From: Phaeobacter piscinae
GTDB lineage: Bacteria; Pseudomonadota; Alphaproteobacteria; Rhodobacterales; Rhodobacteraceae
Assembly (NCBI RefSeq): GCF_002407245.1
Contig: NZ_CP010681.1
Span: forward strand, 620,001 to 684,000
DNA: 64,000 nt
Reading direction: 5' to 3'
The notes under the pieces are model-generated. The model was not told the DNA's origin. It saw only the letters and a list, made by a program, of their open reading frames with translations, and did not search any database. Of the stretch, positions 35,644-44,063 are shown one piece after another. Both the position numbers and the translations under genes were made by a program. Every line of letters starts with the position of its first letter. The first letter of the stretch is position 1.

Positions 35644-37566
35644 GTGGGTAGGACGGCAGAGGGTAGTGGCGCTTCAAACGGCCTGTCAGACGAAACGGTG
35701 GCGGCCGCAGTGTACGCCTCGGTTCTGGGCGCGGCCAATGCTGAGGCTTGGCGTGACCGATTGAACCGGGCAAGCTATGATGGTGTTTCAGAATTGGCGG
35801 CCCGGGCAGTTCCTGGCGCTGGCCAGGCCAGCAGGTTTAATGCTGCCACGGGGATTTGGAGCGGCCCGGCAACATCCGAAAGCGATATTCATCTCTGCTC
35901 GGTTCCCTCTTCAGAGGGGGGGGCCTCAGGCCCGATGCTGATTGGGCGTCATTTCGATAGGGCGATTTATCTCAGAAGTCGACTTGCTGCGGCGCAGAAT
36001 CATGGATTTTGGCCTGAGCTGCAGACCGTATTGCCTTGCAATGGTCGCAACTGGACTCTGGTGTCATGCGAATCCGAAGTTCTGGCTTCTGGTGGGCGGT
36101 GGCCCAAAAGTGGTCGTGTGACCGATCCGCTGATTTCACAGAAATTGCAAATCGCGGATGTTGACCTGCGTAAGTGGCAGGACCTATTTGAAGTCAGCGC
36201 GCGCCGCCCCTCACTTGTATTTGTGCGGGCGACGGGGGGGCAGTTGCTGATGTGTCAATCCCTTAGTGGACGAACAGCGGTAGCTGAGGCGAGCGAGGGC
36301 TTTGCAGTTTCTGGTCGGATGGGAGCGGGGGCGGCGGACCTGCCTTCTCGACCTGTTGAGGCGGATGATGTGGCCGCTCCTGCATATTTGGTGGAGCAGG
36401 TGCAATCCGCCTGGTCCGAACCGGCTGCGACTTTGGTGGCAGAGCGCTTTGGTTTCAGTCGAGAAGACATGTTGCTGTTGCGGCGCCTGTTGACCGGTGA
36501 CGATTGGGTTGACCTGCGGACCGGAACGGGTGGGCAGCGTAGTCCTGAGTTGGCTGTTCTGGCAGGTATGCTGACCAAAACGGCCGCTCCGAATTGCCCG
36601 GACATGTTACGATTTCTGGCTTATCTGATCTCTCAGACAGTAGAAGACTATGAAATTGCGGCGGCCAGTGTTTCACCGCCGCAGAAACGCCTCTCCCTGT
36701 CTTGTGGACTGAGCTCGCATTATCTGTGTTTTGGTGCAGCCCGTGGACAGGCAGTGGTGTTTGTTCACGGGATATTTGACGGTATCGCGGGGTTGCAACG
36801 ACTGCAACCGGAGCTGCGTGCACGCGGTTTACGGGTCCTTGCGCCATTGCGCTGCGGATATGGGGCCTCTGATCGATTGCCGTGGCAGGCTGATCCTGTC
36901 GATCTATTCGTAACGCAGCTAGAAGCATTGATTGATACTGAGGGGCTGGAGCGGCCAATCCTTCTGGGACATCGCAGTGGGTGCATGTTTGCGGCCGCCG
37001 CGGGGCGCCGCCTGCGGGATCGTCTGGGCGGAGTTGTTGGGGTGGGCGCGACGCTGCCCCTGCCGAGTATGGGGCAGGCGGGCGCGTTGCGTGGACATCA
37101 GCGTGCCATGGCGCTGAGTGCGGTTCATGCCAGTGCCGTTCTGCCGCTGGTCGTGCGCAGCTGGTCCCGGTCGGTACGCCAAAAAGGATCCCAGGTTCTG
37201 GTTTCACGGCAGATTGCAAAAGATAGTGCTGACCGGAGATTGCTGGCGGACCCACGGCTGAGCGCTGTGTTGGAGCAGAGCCACAGGATGATGATGCAAC
37301 ATGGTCGCGGCGGATATGAGACCGATCTGCGGTTGGTGGCGCGCCCACGCGACACCCGTCACTGTACCAAGGCGGCGCCGACCATCTATCTGCATGGTGG
37401 TGAGGATACGGTAACTCCTGCGGGACGATTGCAGGCAGCGTTGGGTCCCGGCAGCAAAGACTTGCAGATTCGAGTCTGCAAACGGGCAGGGACCATGCTT
37501 CTCTATACACAGCCTGAGCTGGTATTTGCAGCGATCGAGGAGCTGCGTCAGCGCATCACCTTATGA
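35644..37566 (+). CDS. Degenerate LuxR-HTH-like region fused to alpha/beta hydrolase
   Basis: A 640-residue protein with GTG start four bases after GAGGAGG. Residues ~260-340 look like a worn LuxR-type helix-turn-helix: LVAERFGFSREDMLLLRRLL, then KTAAPNCPDMLRFLAYL in the place of the KTxxxxQxELVRL tail. Residues ~375-635 are an alpha/beta hydrolase: VVFVHGIFDGIAGL (oxyanion region), nucleophile Ser in LLGHRSGCMFAAA, and IYLHGGEDTVTPAGR with the acid residue. The N-terminal ~250 residues are unrecognised, possibly sensory. No membrane helices. Substrate and DNA binding are unknown. It ends 32 bp before the convergent lipB. Confidence 0.7.
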   Translation: MGRTAEGSGASNGLSDETVAAAVYASVLGAANAEAWRDRLNRASYDGVSELAARAVPGAGQASRFNAATGIWSGPATSESDIHLCSVPSSEGGASGPMLIGRHFDRAIYLRSRLAAAQNHGFWPELQTVLPCNGRNWTLVSCESEVLASGGRWPKSGRVTDPLISQKLQIADVDLRKWQDLFEVSARRPSLVFVRATGGQLLMCQSLSGRTAVAEASEGFAVSGRMGAGAADLPSRPVEADDVAAPAYLVEQVQSAWSEPAATLVAERFGFSREDMLLLRRLLTGDDWVDLRTGTGGQRSPELAVLAGMLTKTAAPNCPDMLRFLAYLISQTVEDYEIAAASVSPPQKRLSLSCGLSSHYLCFGAARGQAVVFVHGIFDGIAGLQRLQPELRARGLRVLAPLRCGYGASDRLPWQADPVDLFVTQLEALIDTEGLERPILLGHRSGCMFAAAAGRRLRDRLGGVVGVGATLPLPSMGQAGALRGHQRAMALSAVHASAVLPLVVRSWSRSVRQKGSQVLVSRQIAKDSADRRLLADPRLSAVLEQSHRMMMQHGRGGYETDLRLVARPRDTRHCTKAAPTIYLHGGEDTVTPAGRLQAALGPGSKDLQIRVCKRAGTMLLYTQPELVFAAIEELRQRITL

Positions 37567-37598
37567 GTGTTCAAAGCTTGGCGGCCCAGAAAGCTGCT

Positions 37599-38270
37599 TT
37601 AGCTCTTGGAGCAGGTATCAGTGGTCGCGAATGCCACATCGAAACATTGTTTCAGCGCAACATCGACGTCGGTCATGGTCACTGGCAGGCCCAGATCCAC
37701 CAGGCTGGTAACGCCAAACTCTGTGATGCCACAGGGCACAATACCGTCAAAATGGCTGAGATCCGGTTCGACGTTGATCGAGATGCCGTGGAAGCTGACC
37801 CATTTGCGCAGGCGGATGCCGATAGCAGCGATTTTGTCCTCGGTCTTCTCACCATTAGGCCGCAGCGGCTTGTCATCACGTTCAACCCAGACACCAACCC
37901 GACCATCGCGGATATGACCGGTCACATTGAAGCGATCAAGCGCCAGGATCACCCAGCGTTCCAGCTGGCGCACGAAGCACCGCACATCCCGGCCACGCTT
38001 GGCGACATCCAGCATGACATAGACCACGCGCTGCCCCGGCCCGTGATAGGTATATTGCCCGCCGCGCTTGCTCGGATAGACAGGAAAGCGATCAGGGTCT
38101 GTCAGATCTTCGGGCTGAGCTGAGGTGCCTGCAGTGTAAAGCGGAGGGTGCTCGACCAGCCAGATGCATTCCTCCTGAGTTCCAGCGGCGATCCCGGCGG
38201 CGCGGTCTTCCATAAAGGTGACGGCTTCGTCATAGCCGGTCAGACCTGAGGTGGTGATCCATTCAACCAT
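37599..38270 (-). CDS. lipB: Octanoyl-[ACP]:protein N-octanoyltransferase
   Basis: A 223-residue LipB, transferring octanoate from ACP to lipoyl domains. [16 protein letters not shown], the signature [33 protein letters not shown], and the catalytic cysteine in [13 protein letters not shown] are all present. ATG at 38270 is preceded by AAAGGAC. Convergent with the hydrolase fusion gene. Confidence 0.96.
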   Translation of the reverse strand: MVEWITTSGLTGYDEAVTFMEDRAAGIAAGTQEECIWLVEHPPLYTAGTSAQPEDLTDPDRFPVYPSKRGGQYTYHGPGQRVVYVMLDVAKRGRDVRCFVRQLERWVILALDRFNVTGHIRDGRVGVWVERDDKPLRPNGEKTEDKIAAIGIRLRKWVSFHGISINVEPDLSHFDGIVPCGITEFGVTSLVDLGLPVTMTDVDVALKQCFDVAFATTDTCSKS

Positions 38271-38393
38271 CGAAGGTGTCCTTTGTTACGACTTTGGTAA
38301 CCAGTATAGGGCTGTGCGCCGAATTTTCTGGCCTGCGCTGCGGGTGGTGCGCTACCTTGATTGCATGTTTTCATCAATAGGGGGGCGCGTAAT

Positions 38394-40067
38394 ATGTTCT
38401 CAAAATCAGTTAAAACCACATTAGTCGCATCAGTTCTGGCAACCTCAGGGGCAGCACCCGCAGTCGCGGATAATCTTGGTGCGGCGCTGGTCGGCAGCAT
38501 CATTGGTGGCGTCATTGTCAATGAGGCCCATAAAAACCGAGCGCGCAAACAACCTGTTACACGTAAGCGCACCTATTCGCCCGCGCGCGCGCAGAACCGT
38601 GAAACGCAGACTGCACTCAATTATTTCGGCTTCCCGGCGGGCTCTCCTGACGGTGTGATGGGGCGGAAATCCCGCGCCGCTGTGGCCCAATATCAGGGAC
38701 ATATGGGATTCCCTGCGACGGGCCAGTTGACCCAGTATGAACGCGATTTTCTGGTGTCGTCTTACAGTCGGGCGCAAATCGGTGGTCCGCAGGTAATCAA
38801 GGCCATGCAGGGGCCGAATGGTGTGCGCGGTCTTCTGCGCATCTGGCGAGATGAGGCCACCGGCACTCGCAGTGCCAACGCTGGCGGCTATGGCAGCTAT
38901 GGGGGGTTGCCCTTCGAGGTTAGCGAGGCGGTGGATGAAATCGCTGCCAGCGCTGATCCCAGCGCCGAGCAATTGCTGCAGCGATCCGGATTTATGCAGT
39001 TGGCAGATCTGAATGGGGACGGCAAGAACGACTATATGATCGACACTTCGGTGTCTGGCAGTTCCTTCTGGTGCGGGGCGTCGCATTGTTCTGTCATGGT
39101 GTTCGCCTCAACCCCGCAGGGGTATCAGCGCAATGACTTCATGGCGCGCGGGGTCACCACCGCGAATTTCTCCTGTCATCAGGGCGTGTGCCGGATGAGT
39201 GATGAACCAGGGTCCGGCACTGTCCAAGCAGCGGCGCCGACGCCTGCACCAGCACCTGCGCCTGCACCAGGTGGTGGCGTGGGCGGCACGGTGCTCGCCT
39301 CCGCACCGCAAGCCGTGGCTCCTGCTCCTGCTCCTGCCGGTGGTGGTCTCGCGGCACTTCAGCTGTTCCAGCAACCGGCACCAGCGGCCAATACGGCCTC
39401 GCTGACCAGCCATTGCAGCAAAGTCAGCCTGCTCACCAGCTCCAACGGCGGCTACATGACCGTGTCCAATCTGCGCGATCCCGAATTGGCGCTGGGTGAG
39501 CAGTTCTGCCTGACACGCTCTTACGCGATCAACTCCGGCGAAGCGCTCGTTGCCAAGGTGCAGGATTTGAGCCAGGCGCAAGTCGACAGTCAATGCGACG
39601 CCTTTGGTCCGGTGGTGCAGCCCTATCTGGCCAAGCTGGGGAGCACAGGCAGCGACGCGCTGGTCTCCGATCTGCAGAAATTCGTCTTGCAGTCGAATAT
39701 GTCGATCGAACAGCTCTCCAATACAGCGGGTATCTGCCTATTCTCCGGGTATCGCCGGGACAACATGGAGGTGGCGCTCGGCGCGGCCTTGATCATGGTG
39801 GGTGTCGGGCAACGTCCCTACGCTGAGTTGGTCGGTCACCATCTGGCTCAGGGCTTCGGTGTGGCAAAATCACCGGAACAGGCACAGGGCTGGTACCAGA
39901 CAGCCATTGCAGCCCTGGAGGCGGGGGTCGACCCTGTTTTCGCTCCAGGTCAGCCGGAACGTCTGGCGCTGATCAAGGCAGCGTCAGCCGGGCTGACCGG
40001 TGGGCTGGCGCAGCCGGTTCCGGCCTCCAGCGCCGCCGCTGCCCTGCCAAGCTTCTCAACTGACTGA
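38394..40067 (+). CDS. Secreted peptidoglycan-binding protein with C-terminal repeat region
   Basis: A 557-residue exported protein. Signal peptide (~1-25, ...APAVA), a glycine-zipper segment (LGAALVGSIIGGVIVNEAHK), a PG_binding_1-like domain (~65-120, QTALNYFGFPAGSPDGVMG), a middle domain with a calcium-loop-like DLNGDGKND at ~205, a Pro/Ala-rich linker (~285-330, repeated PAPAPAP), and a C-terminal helical part ending in a Sel1-like stretch (FGVAKSPEQAQGWYQTAI). ATG at 38394 chosen as it begins the signal peptide. Exact role unknown. Confidence 0.75.
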   Translation: MFSKSVKTTLVASVLATSGAAPAVADNLGAALVGSIIGGVIVNEAHKNRARKQPVTRKRTYSPARAQNRETQTALNYFGFPAGSPDGVMGRKSRAAVAQYQGHMGFPATGQLTQYERDFLVSSYSRAQIGGPQVIKAMQGPNGVRGLLRIWRDEATGTRSANAGGYGSYGGLPFEVSEAVDEIAASADPSAEQLLQRSGFMQLADLNGDGKNDYMIDTSVSGSSFWCGASHCSVMVFASTPQGYQRNDFMARGVTTANFSCHQGVCRMSDEPGSGTVQAAAPTPAPAPAPAPGGGVGGTVLASAPQAVAPAPAPAGGGLAALQLFQQPAPAANTASLTSHCSKVSLLTSSNGGYMTVSNLRDPELALGEQFCLTRSYAINSGEALVAKVQDLSQAQVDSQCDAFGPVVQPYLAKLGSTGSDALVSDLQKFVLQSNMSIEQLSNTAGICLFSGYRRDNMEVALGAALIMVGVGQRPYAELVGHHLAQGFGVAKSPEQAQGWYQTAIAALEAGVDPVFAPGQPERLALIKAASAGLTGGLAQPVPASSAAAALPSFSTD

Positions 40068-40095
40068 GTTTTTTTAGCGCTAGGACCGCGCGTGT

Positions 40096-40130
40096 CGGGG
40101 GCGGGATACACATTCGCCCCCGTTACATTT
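40096..40130 (+). terminator. Rho-independent terminator of the peptidoglycan-binding gene
   Basis: Stem CGGGGGCG (40096-40103) with CGCCCCCG (40115-40122), followed by TTACATTTT. Confidence 0.65.
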
Positions 40131-40149
40131 TGGAGGCAATAGAAAACCC

Positions 40150-40169
40150 TGCAAAATGATCATTTTGCA
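40150..40169. repeat. Perfect 20-bp palindrome upstream of tRNA-Leu
   Basis: TGCAAAATGATCATTTTGCA is a spacer-free perfect palindrome 55 bp before the tRNA gene. It could be a regulator binding site or the remains of a mobile-element end. Confidence 0.6.
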
Positions 40170-40223
40170 TCTTCACAACTGCGCCATGCTCGTCTATACG
40201 CCGCTACACCAAGTCAAGACAGT

Positions 40224-40310
40224 GCGGTCGTGGCGGAATTGGTAGACGCGCAGCGTTGAGGTCGCTGTGGGGTAACACCCGTGGAAGTTCGAGTCTTCTC
40301 GACCGCACCA
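40224..40310 (+). tRNA. tRNA-Leu (anticodon GAG)
   Basis: An 87-nt class II tRNA. Acceptor stem GCGGTCG pairs with CGACCGC, followed by discriminator A and encoded CCA. The anticodon arm CAGCG/CGCTG has loop TTGAGGT, so the anticodon is GAG (Leu, CUC/CUU). A long variable arm (GTGGGGTAACACCC) and T-loop GTTCGAGTC are present. It marks the left edge of the low-GC island. Confidence 0.95.
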
Positions 40311-40364
40311 ACATTCAAGCCGGATCGAACGCGTTTGAATAATTATTCCTACAAAACAAGTTAG

Positions 40365-40748
40365 TTGCGGGTTTCAAAGGACTGCGTGACTGCCCGTAAG
40401 GTTCTGGAATGTGTAGTCGTTTACGCCTATCTTCCGCACGGCGCGTTATGCACGGGGTCTACTCGTAAGCTGCAATCGGAATATCGGACCGAGGTTGCCC
40501 GCAATGGTGTCCGAAAGTCAAAGGTATGGCCGCCAAAGCAAGAGGCCAAAGACTGGGCCGCTCGTACTGAACCTGAAATTTTGTACTATGACAAGCTGGC
40601 GGCCAGGCTGACACTAGGGCAGGTGTTTGTGCGCTCGGCTTTAGCGATTTGCGCCGTGCGGTTCGCTTCTAGGTGCGGCATCGGCTCCTCAAGCCGACGA
40701 GTATGTTTAGCAGCCTTCAGTTCATCAGTGAGTGCAGGCTGGCCTTAA
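40365..40748 (+). pseudogene. Remnant of a tyrosine (phage-type) integrase N-terminus
   Basis: The open frame contains EYRTEVARNGVRKSKVWPPK followed by QEAKDWAARTEPEIL, which matches the N-terminal arm-binding (SAM-like) region of phage integrases (typical W-R-A-x-V-R-x-x-G-x-R-x-S-K-x-F-x-T-K-x-E-A-x-x-W-A). The rest of the frame is unrelated and no catalytic domain follows. Its position 160 bp after tRNA-Leu fits an old integration event. The remaining sequence to 41019 has no supported gene. Confidence 0.6.
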
Positions 40749-40765
40749 GATCGGTTTGCGCAGTG

Positions 40766-40799
40766 CGAGCACCTCAATAAGACGAGCACCTCAATAAGA
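40766..40799. repeat. Tandem duplication, 17 bp x 2
   Basis: CGAGCACCTCAATAAGA occurs twice in direct contact (40766-40782 and 40783-40799) within the non-coding part of the island edge. Confidence 0.85.
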
Positions 40800-41019
40800 T
40801 TTGGGTGGCCCAAGGTTTGAGGGGGGGGTGAGGAGTACCCATTGCAATCTGAACCGAAAGTTTGAAGCGTTCTGTCGAACGTGGGAGGCAGAGGCTCCTG
40901 ATAGCTATTGGCAAGCAGCGTCAGCGCTCGTCAATACAGAACCGTTCTTCGCCATCTGCACGGCACTCGATCAGAAACACCGATGTCGCTGCTGGTACTG
41001 ATAGCCGTTTCGAAGATCC

Positions 41020-41739
41020 TCAGCGGGTGAGCTCGTTGAATGGGCAGATGTCATCTTCAAATGGTACGCGGCGGCGACGGAAAGTCGTGCCTTCTACAGC
41101 AACCGGATGGCTGATCCGGTCCATGCGAAAGTGCCGAAAATCCTCACGCATCGGATCCCAAGCCACCAGATACCATAGTGGCTGAAGGATGAGCATGGCC
41201 TGCGGCTCTACCTCGCGTAAGGTCTTGCGGCCCTTCGCGTCGCTATAGTGGAAGCGCAGGGACTGTCGCTGAAGGAACCCGGTTTCGAAGGCTGCCAAGA
41301 GATCAGGATCCATTTTGCCAATGTCCGAGACATCCTGCAGCGGCGACAGCTGACCAATGTGGAGGCAGTCCAAAAAAGCGCGCAGATCTCTGACCTTGTC
41401 AGATGGCAGTGCCTTTTCGATTTTGGCGAGGCCGACATCGGCTAAGTCAGAGAACGGCAAATTGCCTGCTGCACGCATTGCGGAAACGCTTATCAGGAGC
41501 GCAAAGACTTCAGGAACGGAAAGTCGAGCGGTGGTTTGCATGGATTGCGGATCAAGCCTCAAGCCACCGCCGCGCCCAACATCGGACTGAATGACATAAC
41601 CTTCATCGCGCAGAACGCTGATGTCGCGTAACACCGTGCGGCGTGACGCTCCCACTTCATCAGCAAGTTCGTCAACGGTTGTAGCGCCGTTGCGTCGAAG
41701 GGTGCGGACGATGGCATCATGTCTGAGTCGAAATCTCAT
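41020..41739 (-). CDS. YafY-type regulator (HTH plus WYL domain)
   Basis: A 239-residue regulator: N-terminal DeoR-like HTH (LRRNGATTVDELADEVGASR, RTVLRDISVLRDEGYVI) and a WYL ligand-sensing domain (LRFHYSDAKGRKTLREVEPQ, LQPLWYLVAWD). Divergent from the RidA gene over 85 bp containing a near-perfect 21-bp palindrome, so it very likely controls itself and ridA. Confidence 0.88.
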   Translation of the reverse strand: MRFRLRHDAIVRTLRRNGATTVDELADEVGASRRTVLRDISVLRDEGYVIQSDVGRGGGLRLDPQSMQTTARLSVPEVFALLISVSAMRAAGNLPFSDLADVGLAKIEKALPSDKVRDLRAFLDCLHIGQLSPLQDVSDIGKMDPDLLAAFETGFLQRQSLRFHYSDAKGRKTLREVEPQAMLILQPLWYLVAWDPMREDFRHFRMDRISHPVAVEGTTFRRRRVPFEDDICPFNELTR

Positions 41740-41758
41740 ACTGCGACCCTACCACAAT

Positions 41759-41779
41759 TGGTGACAAATTTTGGCACCA
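41759..41779. promoter_or_regulatory. Candidate YafY operator
   Basis: A 21-bp near-perfect palindrome: arms TGGTGaCAAA and TTTGgCACCA around a central T, with only one non-matching pair per arm. It sits in the middle of the divergent yafY-ridA region, where a shared operator is expected. Confidence 0.55.
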
Positions 41780-41824
41780 TTTTAGCCTACAAAGTTTCCA
41801 GCAACATGAGAGGAGATTCGAAAG

Positions 41825-42220
41825 ATGGAACGTACAGCTGTGAACCCATGGGATTGGTCCCTGAAGTTGGGCTATAACCAAGCTGAAGTGGTCGAAGGCG
41901 TAACACGGCAAGTCATCTGCGCGGGCCAGACGGCTGTAGATGGCGAAGGCAATCCGCAGCACCTCGACGACATGCGCGCCCAGATTGGTTTGGCATTGGA
42001 CAACCTTGAGGCGGTGCTGGAGAAGGCGGGGATGGATCTCAGCAATATCATCCGTCTTGGCGTCTACGCGACGGATGTAGACGAGGCTCTGAAGAATTTT
42101 GATGTCATGGGGATGCGTTTTGGCATACATCAAAATGCCCCGCCAATGACGCTTCTAGGGGTGAGCAGACTGGCGATACCAGGGCTGCTGTTCGAAATCG
42201 AAGCAACCGCAGCGGCCTAG
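41825..42220 (+). CDS. RidA family protein
   Basis: A 131-residue protein of the RidA/YjgF/UK114 family, which as a group deaminates reactive enamines and imines. ICAGQTAVDGEGNPQHLDDM and NIIRLGVYATDVDEAL are recognisable. The conserved arginine of active RidA (in V-R-V-A-x-L-P form near the C-terminus) is replaced: the segment reads TLLGVSRLAIPGLLFEIEA with Arg present two residues earlier than the hydrophobic strand, so catalysis is plausible. ATG follows AGAGGAG. Ends at a hairpin. Confidence 0.85.
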   Translation: MERTAVNPWDWSLKLGYNQAEVVEGVTRQVICAGQTAVDGEGNPQHLDDMRAQIGLALDNLEAVLEKAGMDLSNIIRLGVYATDVDEALKNFDVMGMRFGIHQNAPPMTLLGVSRLAIPGLLFEIEATAAA

Positions 42221-42232
42221 GATATGGATATC

Positions 42233-42270
42233 AACGGGCCATTAGGGTCAACCCCTCAATGGCCCGTTCG
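42233..42270 (+). terminator. Hairpin terminator of the RidA gene
   Basis: ACGGGCCATT (42234-42243) pairs with AATGGCCCGT (42258-42267), extended inside by AGGGT/ACCCCT. No long T-run follows (TCGTG). Confidence 0.55.
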
Positions 42271-43043
42271 TGCAGTGTGAGTAAGGGTGCTTGAGCGAGC
42301 CTGCGTTCACTACGTTTACGGCTGGCGAAGGCCACCAAGTCAGGAGTCAGGCCGGCTGAATGTTCTAAGATCACCCAGCGACTAATAAGATCACCCAGCG
42401 ACTAAGCGGGGTGGTGGAGGTATAGGCGGTCAGTCCCGAGCTGATCCAAGACCTGTCGAACGCCGCCTGTTGGTTGAGAGGGTGGCACATTCAGCGACGG
42501 TTCTAGCTAAGCTGATGCCTGGCAATAATAGTGCCACTCGACGTTCCGTTGATGATATGCGGTTTGCCGACCACACCGCAAGCGATCTTAAGTGTTCTCC
42601 ACGTGAATGAGGGAGCTGAATACCAGATCTCGCCGATGCAATTTCTCTGTTGTTCACAACCTTGTTGTACAACGAACGTGTTTACCGAAGATCCGTGGCC
42701 ATCTCCTACCTCTTGCTGTTTGCGAGGCGACCTTGTCTCTTCTTCTGCCAATTTGCGCTCGAATTCTGGCAGCTGTTCAAGGGTAAAAGATAAGTCTGCC
42801 ACCTGGGGTCATCGTCACCAGATCATCCGTAGAGCTATGTACGCAGGCCTCTTGGCTTCCGTAAGTGACTAGAAAACCCGTTGGATCCTAGGCCACAAGA
42901 CAGCTTCACAGCAGTAGGTGTTGCGACAGCCCGGACGCCTAGGAAGCAGCCACTTGGGGCAGTTAACCAGTCAACTATAAGAGGATCGATTTCGTCTCAC
43001 TGTAATGGGGCGCAGGGATTGGTGTGTGGATGGCCGTTACGTG
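42271..43043. other. Non-coding stretch inside the island
   Basis: Nearly 800 bp between the RidA terminator and the TetR operators with no frame I can support on either strand. It contains the 20-bp tandem duplication. Probably decayed coding DNA, but I cannot name its origin. Confidence 0.5.
42366..42405. repeat. Tandem duplication, 20 bp x 2
   Basis: TAAGATCACCCAGCGACTAA occurs twice in direct contact (42366-42385 and 42386-42405). It is in a long gene-free stretch. Confidence 0.85.
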
Positions 43044-43073
43044 ACTTAACTTGTCAGTATTGACAAGTTAAGT
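43044..43073. promoter_or_regulatory. Candidate TetR operator O1 (perfect 13-bp inverted repeat)
   Basis: ACTTAACTTGTCA (43044-43056), spacer GTAT, then TGACAAGTTAAGT (43061-43073): a perfect inverted repeat of the size bound by TetR-family dimers, ~125 bp before the TetR gene. Confidence 0.75.
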
Positions 43074-43088
43074 TCATTGCTTCATAGA

Positions 43089-43104
43089 TTGTCAAAAGTG
43101 ACAG
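43089..43104. promoter_or_regulatory. Candidate TetR operator O2 (half-conserved copy)
   Basis: TTGTCA-AAAG-TGACAG repeats the core of O1 (TTGTCA-N4-TGACA) 16 bases downstream of it. Two sites with the same core suggest cooperative autoregulation of the operon that starts here. Confidence 0.6.
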
Positions 43105-43117
43105 GAAATTAACTGCG

Positions 43118-43198
43118 ATGAGTACAGACAAAACTTATTCGGCTAACCCCTCTGGGCGCGCGATCTTTCCTTCCAGTGTAGAGACAGGTGGCGCCTAG
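43118..43198 (+). CDS. 26-residue leader ORF coupled to the TetR gene
   Basis: ATG at 43118, AGGAAA ten bases upstream, encoding MSTDKTYSANPSGRAIFPSS plus VETGGA. Its TAG overlaps a GTG that is followed by the TetR ATG (TAGTGATG), so ribosomes finishing it could restart on the TetR gene. No homologue recognised; it may instead be the stump of a deleted gene. Confidence 0.4.
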   Translation: MSTDKTYSANPSGRAIFPSSVETGGA

Positions 43199-43200
43199 TG

Positions 43201-43791
43201 ATGGGCCGTCCGTCGAACCGCGATGAGCGCTATGAGCAAGTTATGCAGGCATTGGTGCGTTGCGTGGCGCGTTATGGTCTAGAAGGCGCATCTCTCGCCC
43301 AAGTCGCAACCGAGGCTGGTCTGACTCGCCCCTTAGTCCGTTACCATCTCGGTAATCGTAGCGAAATGACCCTGGCCTTGCAGGCCTATGTATTGGACAG
43401 CTTCGATAGTCAAACCGACGCGCTGGTAGAGGCACTGCCAAAAGCCGATCCCGGCACAGCATTGGTCGAATTACTTTTTGACGATACCTGTGGAACGTCA
43501 CCGGACATGGTCCTTGCTCTTGCGGCGCTAACGGCAAAAGCTAGTGAGGAAGTCGAATTGCGCGATGCTTGTCGGGCCTCAGTGCTTAATTTTGAGGCCG
43601 CCGTGGCTGGCGCTCTTAGAGGTGCTTATCCACAGGCCGGGGCGGGTGCGGTGGACGCGTGCGCCCACGGTGTTATTGCGCTCTACTACAACGTGTCGTC
43701 ATTACGCCCATTGGAGATGCCTGCGACCTGGTCTGAGACCGCACGCGGTCTCGCTGTGAAGCTGGTCCGAGAGTTAGAGGACTATTCATGA
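43201..43791 (+). CDS. TetR family regulator of the Rieske oxygenase operon
   Basis: A 196-residue repressor-type protein. The HTH is at ~10-55 (ALVRCVARYGLEGASLAQVA, TEAGLTRPLVRYHLGNRSEM), of the BetI-like kind; the C-terminal half is the ligand-binding helical domain. Two operators with core TTGTCA-N4-TGACA lie upstream, so it probably represses itself and the genes behind it. The next gene overlaps it by four bases (ATGA). A GTG one codon earlier is an alternative start. Confidence 0.85.
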   Translation: MGRPSNRDERYEQVMQALVRCVARYGLEGASLAQVATEAGLTRPLVRYHLGNRSEMTLALQAYVLDSFDSQTDALVEALPKADPGTALVELLFDDTCGTSPDMVLALAALTAKASEEVELRDACRASVLNFEAAVAGALRGAYPQAGAGAVDACAHGVIALYYNVSSLRPLEMPATWSETARGLAVKLVRELEDYS

Positions 43792-44039
43792 CCCGTATGC
43801 GCCTTCTGAACTATATCACCTTTGTAATCCTGATGGTCTCAACGGTCATGGGCTACCAATCCCCATGGGGGCTATTGTTCGTCTATTGGACAATTCAAAA
43901 TTTCTATTCGGGCCGCGCCTTTTTACTTTCGGATGTGAACCGGGACGAGGAACCCGTGCTGTTCTGGTTGACCCAGATTGCCTGGATCGTATTGGGACTG
44001 ATGCTCGTGGCGCTTGATCTCTTTCCGGTTCAATCCTGA
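43788..44039 (+). CDS. Small membrane protein of the Rieske oxygenase operon
   Basis: An 83-residue protein with two or three hydrophobic segments: YITFVILMVSTVMGY, GLLFVYWTIQNFYSG and LFWLTQIAWIVLGLMLVALD. It overlaps the TetR gene (ATGA) and lies 24 bp before the oxygenase gene. I know no function for it; location suggests help with uptake or membrane placement of the oxygenase system. Confidence 0.75.
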   Translation: MTRMRLLNYITFVILMVSTVMGYQSPWGLLFVYWTIQNFYSGRAFLLSDVNRDEEPVLFWLTQIAWIVLGLMLVALDLFPVQS

Positions 44040-44063
44040 CACATGCCCTGAGGAGGTGCCTAC

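Noticed and set aside
42430..42872. Overlapping open frames on both strands in the island gap
   Set aside because: No ribosome sites, no recognisable motifs, and composition unlike coding DNA of this genome.
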